From Chitinophagales bacterium (lineage in GTDB: Bacteria; Bacteroidota; Bacteroidia; Chitinophagales; JADJOU01): a stretch of DNA of 64,000 bases. Shown one piece after another: positions 8,594 through 17,946 of the stretch. The notes under the pieces are model-generated. The model was given only the letters and a program-made list of their open reading frames with translations. It made no database searches and was not told the DNA's origin. The stretch is from NCBI GenBank assembly GCA_016787225.1, contig JAEUUY010000006.1, positions 62,001 through 126,000 on the forward strand. Reading direction: 5' to 3'. A program made the translations under genes and the position numbers. Each line of letters opens with the position of its first letter. Position 1 is the first letter of the stretch.

Positions 8594-11500
8594 CTATTTT
8601 TCAATTTGAAGTTTGATAGAAGTATTGAAATCATCTTTTGAAAGCATAAGCTGATAAAGACCATTTGCTAGATTCGGTATCATCATTGGAAACTCTGCAT
8701 CTAGACTTGTCAGTTTTAATTCATCATTATAGACAACCTGACCTAGATTATTGACCAAGACTAAATTTAACTTCCCGAGTGTTTTAGTTGCCACTCTTAG
8801 ATTAAACTGCCCATTGTTAGGATTTGGGCTAATGTCTGCATAAATAGCTGTATTTCCACCCTGAATAGACCCTAAATATCGGCTACCTCCTTTGAACATG
8901 TAGGCACCCGTACCTCCACCTATATCAGTTATACCATCGAATTTGAAATATTTAACTCCATTCTCAGTTCCATCTACAAAGGTGCCGAATACAACAGAGT
9001 CAAAATTAAAACGATTTCCTCTGATTCCTCCCAACAAGGCATTCGTAAATGGCACATTCTTTGACTTGAACCATCTTACATCATTGTTTTCTAATTCTAA
9101 TTGGTCTGCATACAAGAACTTTGTCTCATCCTTTTTGTCGTCTAGTTCATCAAGTTCTGACTGATTTACATAGAACTTAACCTCAATAGGATTATTCATT
9201 ACGCCGGAAATAAGTTTATAATTCCAAAATCTCTTAAGCATAATAGAAGCCGTATATTGTTTACCCGTATTATGGACACTTATAAAGGTGTTAGGTCTAA
9301 CGACAATATCTGCAGATCCTACTATGTTATTCCCGTTTTTATTTACGGCAAACAAATATTTATCAGGTTCTTGTTTGGTAGCGTAGTAGGTCCAATTATC
9401 CCCATCTGTACACTGCTCTTCCAGATTATATGCTGATACCAAAGACACCGTAGCGTTCGTTTGTCCTGACCTATGTATGACCTGTGCTGTATCTGTAATT
9501 ATAGGGAGACAAGGCGCAGAACCATTGACTCGCAACCAATACTTGCCAGAATTGCTTCCAGAAAGATTATTTATCACTAAAGTGTTTGTGGTAGCTCCAG
9601 GTAACTGAGTGCCATCTTTAAACCACTGAAAACCAGTCGCATTATTAGTATTGGCTACTAGCTGCACAGTCTCCCCCATACAAGCAGTGGTTTTACCAAC
9701 TGGTTGCAGCGTTATCTGAGGTTTTGACTTGATGTCAATATTAAAGCTATTAGACTTCACTTCAGGACATACTGGATCGCTATTAACGGTGACATGATAG
9801 GTTCCGTTATCTCTTTCTGATAAAAATTGTAACCATATTTGAGAATCTACTTGACCCTGAATAGCTACACCGTTTTTATACCACTGATATATTTTACCAT
9901 TCGTAGCGTTAAAGCCAAACTTGAACTCTCCATCCTGACAAGCCACTAATGCTGGTCTAGTGCCACTGACAGTAGGTCTATATGCTATTTTCACATCGAT
10001 AGTATCTGATTTAATGTCTTGACACTTATTCAGAGCCTTTACTACAAACGAATATTTTCCTGCATTAGCTAATCCAGCCAATGGAACTACCACTGAATCC
10101 TGCTGGGCTACAAGGGTGCTACCTCGATACCATTGAATTTCCTGCTTATTTATAGCACTTGCCTCTAACTTTAATTTTTGTCCTTCGCAGAATTTCATTT
10201 CACTAGGATAAAAACCGAGGATAAGAGGACTAGGATTTACAACCAACTTTGCAGCATTGGTTATAGCATCTGGACAACCTGGGTAGCTAGATGCTATCAA
10301 TCGATAACTACCTGAATCTCCAATCTTCGCTGAAAACAAAGTCAAAGAGTCTTTGATAAATCCATTCATGATACCATTATCCTTAAACCATTGAAAAGTC
10401 AGTGCATTGACTGGTTGCGTCTTTATCACATATCGCTGACCTACGCATAAAACAGTATCTAAAGGCTGAGTTACAAATCTCGGGGTATCATGTACCGTGA
10501 CCTTCACCGTAAAGGATTTGACATCTCTACAATAGTTGCTATCCGTTGCTACGACATGATAATCTCCAGTAGTTGCAAAATCTGCATTTGTTATATTCAA
10601 TTCCGACACCGTAGAGTCAAGCCCAGGGATTCTGGTAGTAGTATTTTTATACCATTTGAAGTATTTCGCATTGTTCGTTGTTACATTTAATTTCGTATTC
10701 CTATTCAAACAAATATTAACTGGCGTCAAATTCGTAACAAACTCTGGCTCTTTATGGAAAGAAACCCTAACTTCACGAGAGAAGGTATCTCTCGTGCAGA
10801 ATCTAGTACTAAAGATTCTTACCTGATAAAGTCCAGTATCTGATGGTGACGAAATAGGCACACGATAGAAGGAATCATTAAACGTATCTGATGGAGGCGT
10901 TACCGAGAAGTTTTGAATTACATTGCCATTTTTAGACCATACAAATCGATTCCCAAGTGTATCTGTACCCTTTTTAGTAGACACTTTAATATTCAGAGTA
11001 TCATCTTTACACAATAAAGTATACTTAAGGTCTTCGTATAATCCTGGAACATCTGGTGGTGTAACTTTAGCTGTAGTAGTATCCTTCTGACCTACACATA
11101 TTCCCTTTAAGACTCTTAAATTATAGAAATAAAAATAATTAGTCAAGGCAGAGCCTGGATTTCCTATTTCATAGGATCTAGTAATAACAAGGGGTCTATT
11201 GGCAGGAGTATTGAATGGGTATGTAAACCCTGTTGTATGTCTTGTAAGACCCGTTAAATTTGTAAATCCTGTTAATACCAATTTATATCCAGTATCTACA
11301 TTAGGAATAGCAAAGTTTAGAGGAATTCTCGTAGGCGTACCGATGACAGTAGGCACTGGACTCAAGGCATAATTATTTAACTGTGCTACGATAGCGCCAT
11401 ATTTATCTATTAGCGCTATACTCACGGTTGCTCCTGCAATACCTGTCAAATACATTTGACAATCACGAATAATGACTGGCTCCATAGCATCAAATTGCAG

Positions 11501-14500
11501 CCCTGCAGTAGGCATTACCCCAGTAGTGATTGTAGTTCCCGTTGTATTCATTTTACCTACAGAGTCCGAACTTGACCTTAATGCAGCAACATAGAAATCC
11601 CTAGTGGAATTTAATGTAGGTGTCGTATAAGTTCTCCCGATAAAATCAAATTCATAAGGATTCGCTGTAGCTGATTGATACCAGTAGGCTGAGTCCGTGG
11701 CAACAGTATTAACTGTAATGGAAGCTGTCCCTCTATTACAGATGATGGTAGTATCTGGCACATTGGTCAATCTTGGATTGTTTGGTCTTATAAATCCTGT
11801 CCTCGAGTACTGTGAGCCATTTTTGTCCGTAACAGTCACTGTAAGGAAGAGCGTGTCATTAAGCAAGGTAACTATTTGTGTAGGGGAATTAAGTGAAGCA
11901 TTATTGCTCCAACTATAGGTATACGGTGGACAGCCACCTGTCACGTTTGCGCGTATAAGTGCAGGGGTGTTATAACATGATGAAAATGGAGTAGAAAGGG
12001 TCACATTTAAGCCTGCTGTAGATGCTGTAATGGATAGTGGATTTGAAGCCACATTGCATCCTGCTGAATCTGTCATTTCGATGTAGACCGTTGCTGGAAC
12101 AGCTGCTACAGTATAACTTTGAGGATTATTGCTGCCGATAGTAGTGGCACCTATTTTCCATACTGTGGCTAAAGGTCGTATGAAAATAGAATAATCCTCA
12201 ACCTCACCCCTTAAAATATTGAAGAATGAATTAGTAATAGGAGCATGACTACAAATAAATCGAATGCAGGTTCTTCCTGGCCTCACATTGGGTGGGATGT
12301 AAAGGCTGAAATTTTCTGTTCTAGAACCTGTAGTCCTTACCTGTGAAGAGTTAAACACCATTTCATTGGCACTTGTGAAGCTACCATCTCCATCAAAATC
12401 TACGAAGGCTGCGAAATAAAGTTTAACATTAGCTGTAGTGGCTGCAGAAATCGAAACGGGATAGCTGCGTCCCAAGGAAACTGAGTCAGGGGTAAAATTT
12501 CTAAAATTTGAATAAGCTCCTCTCACACCAGTGGCTGTGCCGATTGATCCTACCAATGAGTTAGTAGCTGGTGTAGCATTATCTATGTTTATCAATTTTA
12601 CATTGGTAATATTGGTCTGCATGACAGTATCTATCACGTTAGGCGGAAAAATAAAACCCGTAGGATCAGGCGAGAATCTATAGTTTAACTGCACTGTACT
12701 CGTCGCACAGGCCTGTGGTGGATCTGAAAATAGAGTAGGCATAAGAGCACGGGATGCCGTATTATCATTATAATAAAAATAATTAGAAGCTACCGTGTCA
12801 TTAAGACGTGTAATAGCCAACACACGATATCGAACTATGGCATTCAATGGAGTTACTGCTGGTATCAACCTCGTAAAACCTAGAGCTGACACCGAATTCA
12901 TTCTTAAAAAAATAGGAGCTCCCCCATTGACACTATACTCAACCATAACGCTGTCTAGAGCATTGCCTAAAGTTGTAAATAACGCCTGAACTGTTCTAGC
13001 TGTTGAGGTGGCGCAGGATTGGGAAATAGGAGTATGACTTACATTCAATAGAACAGGCGCTACAAAAGCTGTCCCTGCAAACTCATCCGCTCCTATGTCC
13101 GTAGGATTAGGTCTTGCATCGAGATCCACATCAAAGGCATATCCGCTAGGCGCCGCATTGCTTTCTAGCCTAGTGGCTACGCTGGTCTGAATATGCAAAT
13201 CATTGGCAGAAATAAATGGCGGGTTTTCGATAAAACTATTTTGGTCACGACCTGTTATTGATTGCCAGGTAGCTAACGTGGTTGGATTGGAATTAGCGAT
13301 TCCTCCATTTGGTGCAAAAAAACAATTCTTGTCCATAGTGGTATTAGTAATGGCGGCATTATTCGTTATTAAACATAATGCATTAGTTGAGCCATTAACA
13401 TTGACCATAATGTTATTGTTAAATTCTTGAAGCGTACTTGTAACTAAAAATGCGGAACTAACAGCATTGGCGACTGATGGACCAGCTGAGTTTGGGGTTA
13501 GCAGAGCTACTGTATTATGATTTAGTCTTAAAGAGCTCGCATTTCGAGCAATCAGTCCATAATTTGCAGGATTGCCAAGTGTAGTCTGTCTTCGCGATGA
13601 AACGACATTTCTAATGAAATTGTTATGAACATCAACATTTGTTGTTGTGGCGCCACTTACAATTATACCAGCTACATCTACATTGGTTCCCGTATGATTC
13701 GTTATATCAAATATTGTGTTCTGACCTATATTAGTACTAGGATTACCATCTCGTAAATCAATTCCAATTGTATTAAATCCATCCAAACTTCCATTCACAG
13801 GCATGCCTACACGAATTTGATTTCTGGTAATCTGCATTGGACTACTTGTAACCGAAGAACCTTCGCAGAGAATCCCAGTTAAACCAATATAATCATTTGT
13901 TACAGAAGTAGCGCCAATTAAATTATTTCGAATTACTATACCAGAAAATGCATTAGCTGTAACGAAAGGACTGGCAATACTGACAATACCTAAAAAACTT
14001 CTAATTATATTATTGTTTTCAATCGTTATATTTCTATTTCTAATGCCATAGGTTAATTGATTCGCAACACTATTTGAGCCAATAAGAATGCCAATATTTG
14101 TTGAAGAATTTGCGCTACTGGGTCTCGGCCCTACAATGTTACAATTCTTGATTGTTATATCTACAGCAGAGTCTGAAGGCGTTGTTACTGAGCCTATACG
14201 AATAACCGCTGTATTATTAAACGCATTATTACCCGCATTAAATCCTATAGTCAAGCTTCTATCGACTCCACTTACTGCTGGGTCATCCCCATCAATAGTG
14301 ACGTTCCTAGCACCAAATAACATAATAACGCCTCGATTTGCTAAAATATTGTTATCTCCAGTAATCGTTCTAACGCCCTGAGGTCGAATGGTAACACTCG
14401 TATAGCCCCCAGCAACATTTGGTCTTAATAATGCAACAGGTTGATTGGGTTCATTTGTATTTGCTGTGATAGTTATATCTATTGCGCCTTGATGAAACCC

Positions 14501-14671
14501 TCTATTTATAGAATCAAATGCCTGACTCACCGTGGCATAGGTGCCTGTAGCTGCACCAGCGGTAGCCGAAACAGATACCTGAGCTTGAGTAAAATAAATA
14601 TTAAAACCAACCAGCCATAGTATTAGCTGAAGCTTTAAATTCAATAGTCTGTTATAGTAGTATTTTCTCAT
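8594..14671 (-). CDS. Giant T9SS-exported surface protein (beta-helix, GEVEDY, Ig-like repeats)
   Basis: The product is 2025 residues if read from the ATG at 14671. An upstream in-frame codon at 14731 is rejected because a near-perfect promoter occupies 14701-14731 and the signal peptide (MRKYYYNRLLNLKLQLILWLV...) begins at 14671. Domain order: signal peptide 1-32; Asn-rich right-handed beta-helix region about 35-500, ending in a NPTDIGADEF motif; GEVEDY domain at about 820; and six Ig-like repeats at about 1200-1720. Each repeat carries W-F/Y/S-K followed by D-x-G-x-Y. The C-terminal region from about 1942 starts PNPNNGQFNL and matches a T9SS type A sorting domain. It is predicted to be a cell-surface or secreted adhesin. 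Neighbours are an ECF sigma gene downstream and a divergent PorP/PorE-like pair. Confidence 0.9.
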   Translation of the reverse strand: MRKYYYNRLLNLKLQLILWLVGFNIYFTQAQVSVSATAGAATGTYATVSQAFDSINRGFHQGAIDITITANTNEPNQPVALLRPNVAGGYTSVTIRPQGVRTITGDNNILANRGVIMLFGARNVTIDGDDPAVSGVDRSLTIGFNAGNNAFNNTAVIRIGSVTTPSDSAVDITIKNCNIVGPRPSSANSSTNIGILIGSNSVANQLTYGIRNRNITIENNNIIRSFLGIVSIASPFVTANAFSGIVIRNNLIGATSVTNDYIGLTGILCEGSSVTSSPMQITRNQIRVGMPVNGSLDGFNTIGIDLRDGNPSTNIGQNTIFDITNHTGTNVDVAGIIVSGATTTNVDVHNNFIRNVVSSRRQTTLGNPANYGLIARNASSLRLNHNTVALLTPNSAGPSVANAVSSAFLVTSTLQEFNNNIMVNVNGSTNALCLITNNAAITNTTMDKNCFFAPNGGIANSNPTTLATWQSITGRDQNSFIENPPFISANDLHIQTSVATRLESNAAPSGYAFDVDLDARPNPTDIGADEFAGTAFVAPVLLNVSHTPISQSCATSTARTVQALFTTLGNALDSVMVEYSVNGGAPIFLRMNSVSALGFTRLIPAVTPLNAIVRYRVLAITRLNDTVASNYFYYNDNTASRALMPTLFSDPPQACATSTVQLNYRFSPDPTGFIFPPNVIDTVMQTNITNVKLINIDNATPATNSLVGSIGTATGVRGAYSNFRNFTPDSVSLGRSYPVSISAATTANVKLYFAAFVDFDGDGSFTSANEMVFNSSQVRTTGSRTENFSLYIPPNVRPGRTCIRFICSHAPITNSFFNILRGEVEDYSIFIRPLATVWKIGATTIGSNNPQSYTVAAVPATVYIEMTDSAGCNVASNPLSITASTAGLNVTLSTPFSSCYNTPALIRANVTGGCPPYTYSWSNNASLNSPTQIVTLLNDTLFLTVTVTDKNGSQYSRTGFIRPNNPRLTNVPDTTIICNRGTASITVNTVATDSAYWYQSATANPYEFDFIGRTYTTPTLNSTRDFYVAALRSSSDSVGKMNTTGTTITTGVMPTAGLQFDAMEPVIIRDCQMYLTGIAGATVSIALIDKYGAIVAQLNNYALSPVPTVIGTPTRIPLNFAIPNVDTGYKLVLTGFTNLTGLTRHTTGFTYPFNTPANRPLVITRSYEIGNPGSALTNYFYFYNLRVLKGICVGQKDTTTAKVTPPDVPGLYEDLKYTLLCKDDTLNIKVSTKKGTDTLGNRFVWSKNGNVIQNFSVTPPSDTFNDSFYRVPISSPSDTGLYQVRIFSTRFCTRDTFSREVRVSFHKEPEFVTNLTPVNICLNRNTKLNVTTNNAKYFKWYKNTTTRIPGLDSTVSELNITNADFATTGDYHVVATDSNYCRDVKSFTVKVTVHDTPRFVTQPLDTVLCVGQRYVIKTQPVNALTFQWFKDNGIMNGFIKDSLTLFSAKIGDSGSYRLIASSYPGCPDAITNAAKLVVNPSPLILGFYPSEMKFCEGQKLKLEASAINKQEIQWYRGSTLVAQQDSVVVPLAGLANAGKYSFVVKALNKCQDIKSDTIDVKIAYRPTVSGTRPALVACQDGEFKFGFNATNGKIYQWYKNGVAIQGQVDSQIWLQFLSERDNGTYHVTVNSDPVCPEVKSNSFNIDIKSKPQITLQPVGKTTACMGETVQLVANTNNATGFQWFKDGTQLPGATTNTLVINNLSGSNSGKYWLRVNGSAPCLPIITDTAQVIHRSGQTNATVSLVSAYNLEEQCTDGDNWTYYATKQEPDKYLFAVNKNGNNIVGSADIVVRPNTFISVHNTGKQYTASIMLKRFWNYKLISGVMNNPIEVKFYVNQSELDELDDKKDETKFLYADQLELENNDVRWFKSKNVPFTNALLGGIRGNRFNFDSVVFGTFVDGTENGVKYFKFDGITDIGGGTGAYMFKGGSRYLGSIQGGNTAIYADISPNPNNGQFNLRVATKTLGKLNLVLVNNLGQVVYNDELKLTSLDAEFPMMIPNLANGLYQLMLSKDDFNTSIKLQIEK

Positions 14672-14700
14672 AACATAGAAAATTTTAAGGTTTGAACATA

Positions 14701-14731
14701 CAAAGATAAGATTTTTTTCTGATTTTTCCAA
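14701..14731 (-). promoter_or_regulatory. Promoter of the giant T9SS protein gene
   Basis: On the minus strand: TTG at 14731-14729, a 20-base spacer, then TATCTTTG at 14708-14701. This fits the Bacteroidota -33/-7 consensus fully. Transcription would start near 14695, giving a leader of about 25 bases before the ATG at 14671. Confidence 0.75.
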
Positions 14732-14788
14732 TAAATCTAACTGTCACAGCGATTTTTTAAGTTTTAGAGACCCATCATTACTATTTAT

Positions 14789-14819
14789 TTGAAATTTTAC
14801 TTCATTTTTCTTAGCTTTG
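14789..14819 (+). promoter_or_regulatory. Promoter of the PorP/PorE-like pair
   Basis: TTG at 14789-14791, a 20-base spacer, and TAGCTTTG at 14812-14819 match the Bacteroidota consensus. The TTG start of the PorP-like gene is 30 bases downstream. It is back to back with the promoter of the giant T9SS gene, 57 bases away. Confidence 0.75.
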
Positions 14820-14848
14820 TACACAACGAAATGACTTAAATTAAACAT

Positions 14849-15838
14849 TTGAAAACAAAATTCAGTCTTATTGTCTTGATATTATTGTCAGTGAATGTAA
14901 GTAGTCAAGACATTCACTTCTCGCAGTTTTGGGAACCATCAGCGTTTGCTAATCCTACCCATATCGGCAATTTTGATGGAAATTTAAAACTGAGTGGTCA
15001 GTACCGTAATCAATGGTCGCAGTTTAATACTCCGCTAACCACCATGTTTGCAGATGCTACCTTGAAAATTGACAAGGAAGACCATTACTGGGCATTTTCT
15101 TTATCCTTCCTAAGAGATCAGCTGAGCTACCTCATGTACCATCAAATCCGATTAGCTGGAAGTATATCTTTTCAAAAAAGATTTTCTAGAACCATATTGG
15201 GAGGGATTGGTTTTCAAGGTGGCACTAGATTGACATCCATTGACTACAGCAAACTCACGTATGATCGCCAATGGGACCCCAGTACAGGTCAATTTCAACA
15301 TAGCATACCCCATTTGGAAAATTTCAATAATGAGAACATCTACACTCCTTTTCTAGGTATAGGTACCAGTATTAATATCCAAAAAACAAAACTACTCCAT
15401 ACCTTGGATCTTGCAGCCTTATATGTAGCACAAAATCAAGGCTCTGATTTTGTATTCTATCAGCCTTTTAAGCTTACTTTTAACTATCATTTATATTATC
15501 AATTGAAAAAAAACATAACCCTTATGCCAAAACTCGGCCTTATCAATACTGCCAGTACAAACAATATCAATGCAGGAATGCTTGTCAAATTTAACCTCAA
15601 TGAAAAAACAGATGTATATGGAGGTTTGCTATATCGCTGGGGAATAGACAGAAATGCAGATGCCATTATACCTGTGGTGGGAGTAAGACTACAAAGAATG
15701 AGGATCGGAGTGAGTTATGACCAAGTAACCTCAGGTTTAGGACAGGAAGGCATGAAAAATGTATATGAATTGAGTTTGTCCTATATCTTCAAAGCTCCTA
15801 AACATCAATACTACTCTATAGATTGTTTGCGATTATAA
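14849..15838 (+). CDS. PorP/SprF family outer-membrane protein
   Basis: The 329-residue protein has a signal peptide (MKTKFSLIVLILLSVNVSSQ) followed at once by DIHFSQFWEPSAFANPTHIG, the diagnostic N-terminus of the PorP/SprF family, and then alternating beta-strands of an outer-membrane barrel. Family members work with the type IX secretion system, either as part of the core (PorP) or as partners of individual cargo proteins (SprF with SprB). The start codon is TTG. The stop overlaps the ATG of the PorE-like gene (TAATG), indicating coupling. Which cargo it serves is not shown; the divergent giant protein is a candidate only by proximity. Confidence 0.9.
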   Translation: MKTKFSLIVLILLSVNVSSQDIHFSQFWEPSAFANPTHIGNFDGNLKLSGQYRNQWSQFNTPLTTMFADATLKIDKEDHYWAFSLSFLRDQLSYLMYHQIRLAGSISFQKRFSRTILGGIGFQGGTRLTSIDYSKLTYDRQWDPSTGQFQHSIPHLENFNNENIYTPFLGIGTSINIQKTKLLHTLDLAALYVAQNQGSDFVFYQPFKLTFNYHLYYQLKKNITLMPKLGLINTASTNNINAGMLVKFNLNEKTDVYGGLLYRWGIDRNADAIIPVVGVRLQRMRIGVSYDQVTSGLGQEGMKNVYELSLSYIFKAPKHQYYSIDCLRL

Positions 15839-17853
15839 TGAGGTTATATTTCTTAGCTTTTTGTTGCTCATTGTTATGCATGACTTCTTTTTGTCAAGAG
15901 CAGGTAGAGATTAAAGTACCTAATTCTAAGTCCAAAATTTTCAAACAAGCCATGAAGGCCATAGATTTGAAAGACTATTTTCTAGCAAAACGATATTTTG
16001 ATGCCTTGGTAGAAAAAGGAATAGAAAGTGATTTGCAGAAGTTTGAATATGCTAAATTATTGCATAAACTAGGGCAAAATAAGGAAGCCTTAGTCCTAGT
16101 AAACCAACTTATCAAGGATAAGTATGATAACCCTTTGGTCTTTTATTATGCTGCTATATTATACAATAGCGAACGTGAGCATAAAAAGGCACGAGATTAT
16201 GCCTTGTTTTTTCTGAAAAAGAAAGGCACTTTTGCAGAATATAAGGCAGAACACACTCATTTGTCCAATCTAAAAATGTATCTTGATTCCTTTGGTGGAC
16301 GTGCTGCAGATACCGTGACCTCACGCGTCTATCCGCTGGAAGGTCCCGTAAATTCGTCGGGTGCAGAGTTCAGTCCCATTATCACCAACGATGGACTTAT
16401 TTTTGGCTCACAAGATATGAAAGCCGTCAATTATTATAAATCCAACAAACTAGAGAAGGCAAAAATAATGGCGACTCGTGCCATATACACCGCCAAGGGA
16501 CAAAAAGAAGTGTTTGCAGATATTCAGAATTTTCCGGTCGAAACTCCCGACATGGAAATTAGCAGCTTTGCCTTTAGTCTCGACAAGCGCGTTTTATATA
16601 TCAGCGGCTGTAAGTACAGTGAAGAATTGAAAAAATATAAATGCGATATTTACCAATCCAAATTTAAAGATAAAGTATGGACTAAACCTGAGCTTATACC
16701 CGAATTGACCACTCCCGAGTCTTCCAACACTCATGTCACCATAGGCTTTGATGCCGTACGCAATTCGCCGTTTATGTTTTTTGCGAGCGATAGAGAAGGA
16801 GGTAGGGGTGGATATGATATTTATATGAGCTTTTATAATACAAGGCTACTGACATTCTCTACGCCACGCAATCTTGGAGGCAAAATTAATACCCCAAAAG
16901 ATGATATTACGCCACACTACCATACTCCTACCAATACTCTTTATTTTAGCTCCAATGGACGAGGTGGAAAAGGCGGGCATGATATTTACTATAGCACACT
17001 CAAAAGTAGTCTTTTTGAAAATGTGTCCACACTAGGTGAAGAAATCAATTCTCCTCAAGATGACGTGTTTTTTACACCGAATAAATCATTGACAGATGGC
17101 TATTTGGTCTCCAATAGATATAGTGAAAATTCTCTCATTAACCCACATTGCTGCGATGATATCTTCTTTTGGGAAATGACTTCAATACAGAGAAATAAAA
17201 AATCAGGTAAAATAAAAGTTCAAGCCATCAATAAAAAAACTCGAGAAATCATTCCTGGATTTACTTATCAATTATTCAAAATAGATACCAACGATTTGTC
17301 CTTTGTAGAGAATGGCGTAGGACAGGATACTGCTGTTATCAAAGATTTGTTAGTAAAAAAAACTTATGAAATTGAGGTTCATGCTCCTAAATTTTATAGA
17401 AAAAAGGCTCTTCTTGAAATCAAGAATGATTCCTTATATCAAATTGAATTTGAGCTCGACCCTATAGATTTCAACCCTATACTCTTACCACTTGTCGAGT
17501 TTGAATTTGATAGCTTTACCCTTACCCCGTTGGCTAGGCGTATTATTGACTCTCTCGTAGTGCCAGTTTTAGTAGCCAATCCTACATTGAAGATAGAGCT
17601 CAGTGCCCATACCGATAGTCGCGGTACGGACGAATACAATGAAACCCTCAGTCAGCGAAGAGCCGAAGCTATTCGATTTTACCTCATAGATAATAAAAAA
17701 ATATATCCTGAACGACTGACCAGCAAGGGTTATGGAGAATTTGTGCCCATAGCTCCAAACGAAAACCCTGATGGAACAGACAATCCAGAAGGACGACAGC
17801 GCAATAGAAGGTGTGAATTCCGCATTTTGCAGGAAGAATATGACCCATTCTAG
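15838..17853 (+). CDS. PorE-like TPR/beta-propeller/OmpA protein
   Basis: Read from the ATG at 15838, which overlaps the preceding stop, the product is 671 residues with a signal peptide ending near SFCQ. Order of parts: TPR-like helices at about 30-140, PD40/WD40-type propeller strands at about 170-440 (repeats of SSNGRGGKGGHDIYYS type), a short beta domain, and an OmpA-like peptidoglycan-binding domain at about 545-665 with AHTDSRGTDEYNETLSQRRAEA. This is the architecture of PorE, which anchors the T9SS ring to peptidoglycan in Porphyromonas. An in-frame codon 15 bases upstream is possible but would not begin a better signal peptide. Confidence 0.88.
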   Translation: MRLYFLAFCCSLLCMTSFCQEQVEIKVPNSKSKIFKQAMKAIDLKDYFLAKRYFDALVEKGIESDLQKFEYAKLLHKLGQNKEALVLVNQLIKDKYDNPLVFYYAAILYNSEREHKKARDYALFFLKKKGTFAEYKAEHTHLSNLKMYLDSFGGRAADTVTSRVYPLEGPVNSSGAEFSPIITNDGLIFGSQDMKAVNYYKSNKLEKAKIMATRAIYTAKGQKEVFADIQNFPVETPDMEISSFAFSLDKRVLYISGCKYSEELKKYKCDIYQSKFKDKVWTKPELIPELTTPESSNTHVTIGFDAVRNSPFMFFASDREGGRGGYDIYMSFYNTRLLTFSTPRNLGGKINTPKDDITPHYHTPTNTLYFSSNGRGGKGGHDIYYSTLKSSLFENVSTLGEEINSPQDDVFFTPNKSLTDGYLVSNRYSENSLINPHCCDDIFFWEMTSIQRNKKSGKIKVQAINKKTREIIPGFTYQLFKIDTNDLSFVENGVGQDTAVIKDLLVKKTYEIEVHAPKFYRKKALLEIKNDSLYQIEFELDPIDFNPILLPLVEFEFDSFTLTPLARRIIDSLVVPVLVANPTLKIELSAHTDSRGTDEYNETLSQRRAEAIRFYLIDNKKIYPERLTSKGYGEFVPIAPNENPDGTDNPEGRQRNRRCEFRILQEEYDPF

Positions 17854-17882
17854 TTTCTAGTGTTTAGTTTCTAGTTATTCGC

Positions 17883-17890
17883 TATTTTTG
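17883..17890 (+). promoter_or_regulatory. Candidate -7 box upstream of the E2 gene
   Basis: TATTTTTG matches TAnnTTTG, 56 bases before the ATG at 17947. A TTTAG about 15 bases upstream is a poor -33. The stretch around it has short near-duplicates of TTTCTAGT and of TTAATTATTAAT. Confidence 0.4.
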
Positions 17891-17946
17891 CTGCTAATTA
17901 ATGTGATACCATTCTCATTATTAATTCTTAATTATTAATTAAATAA

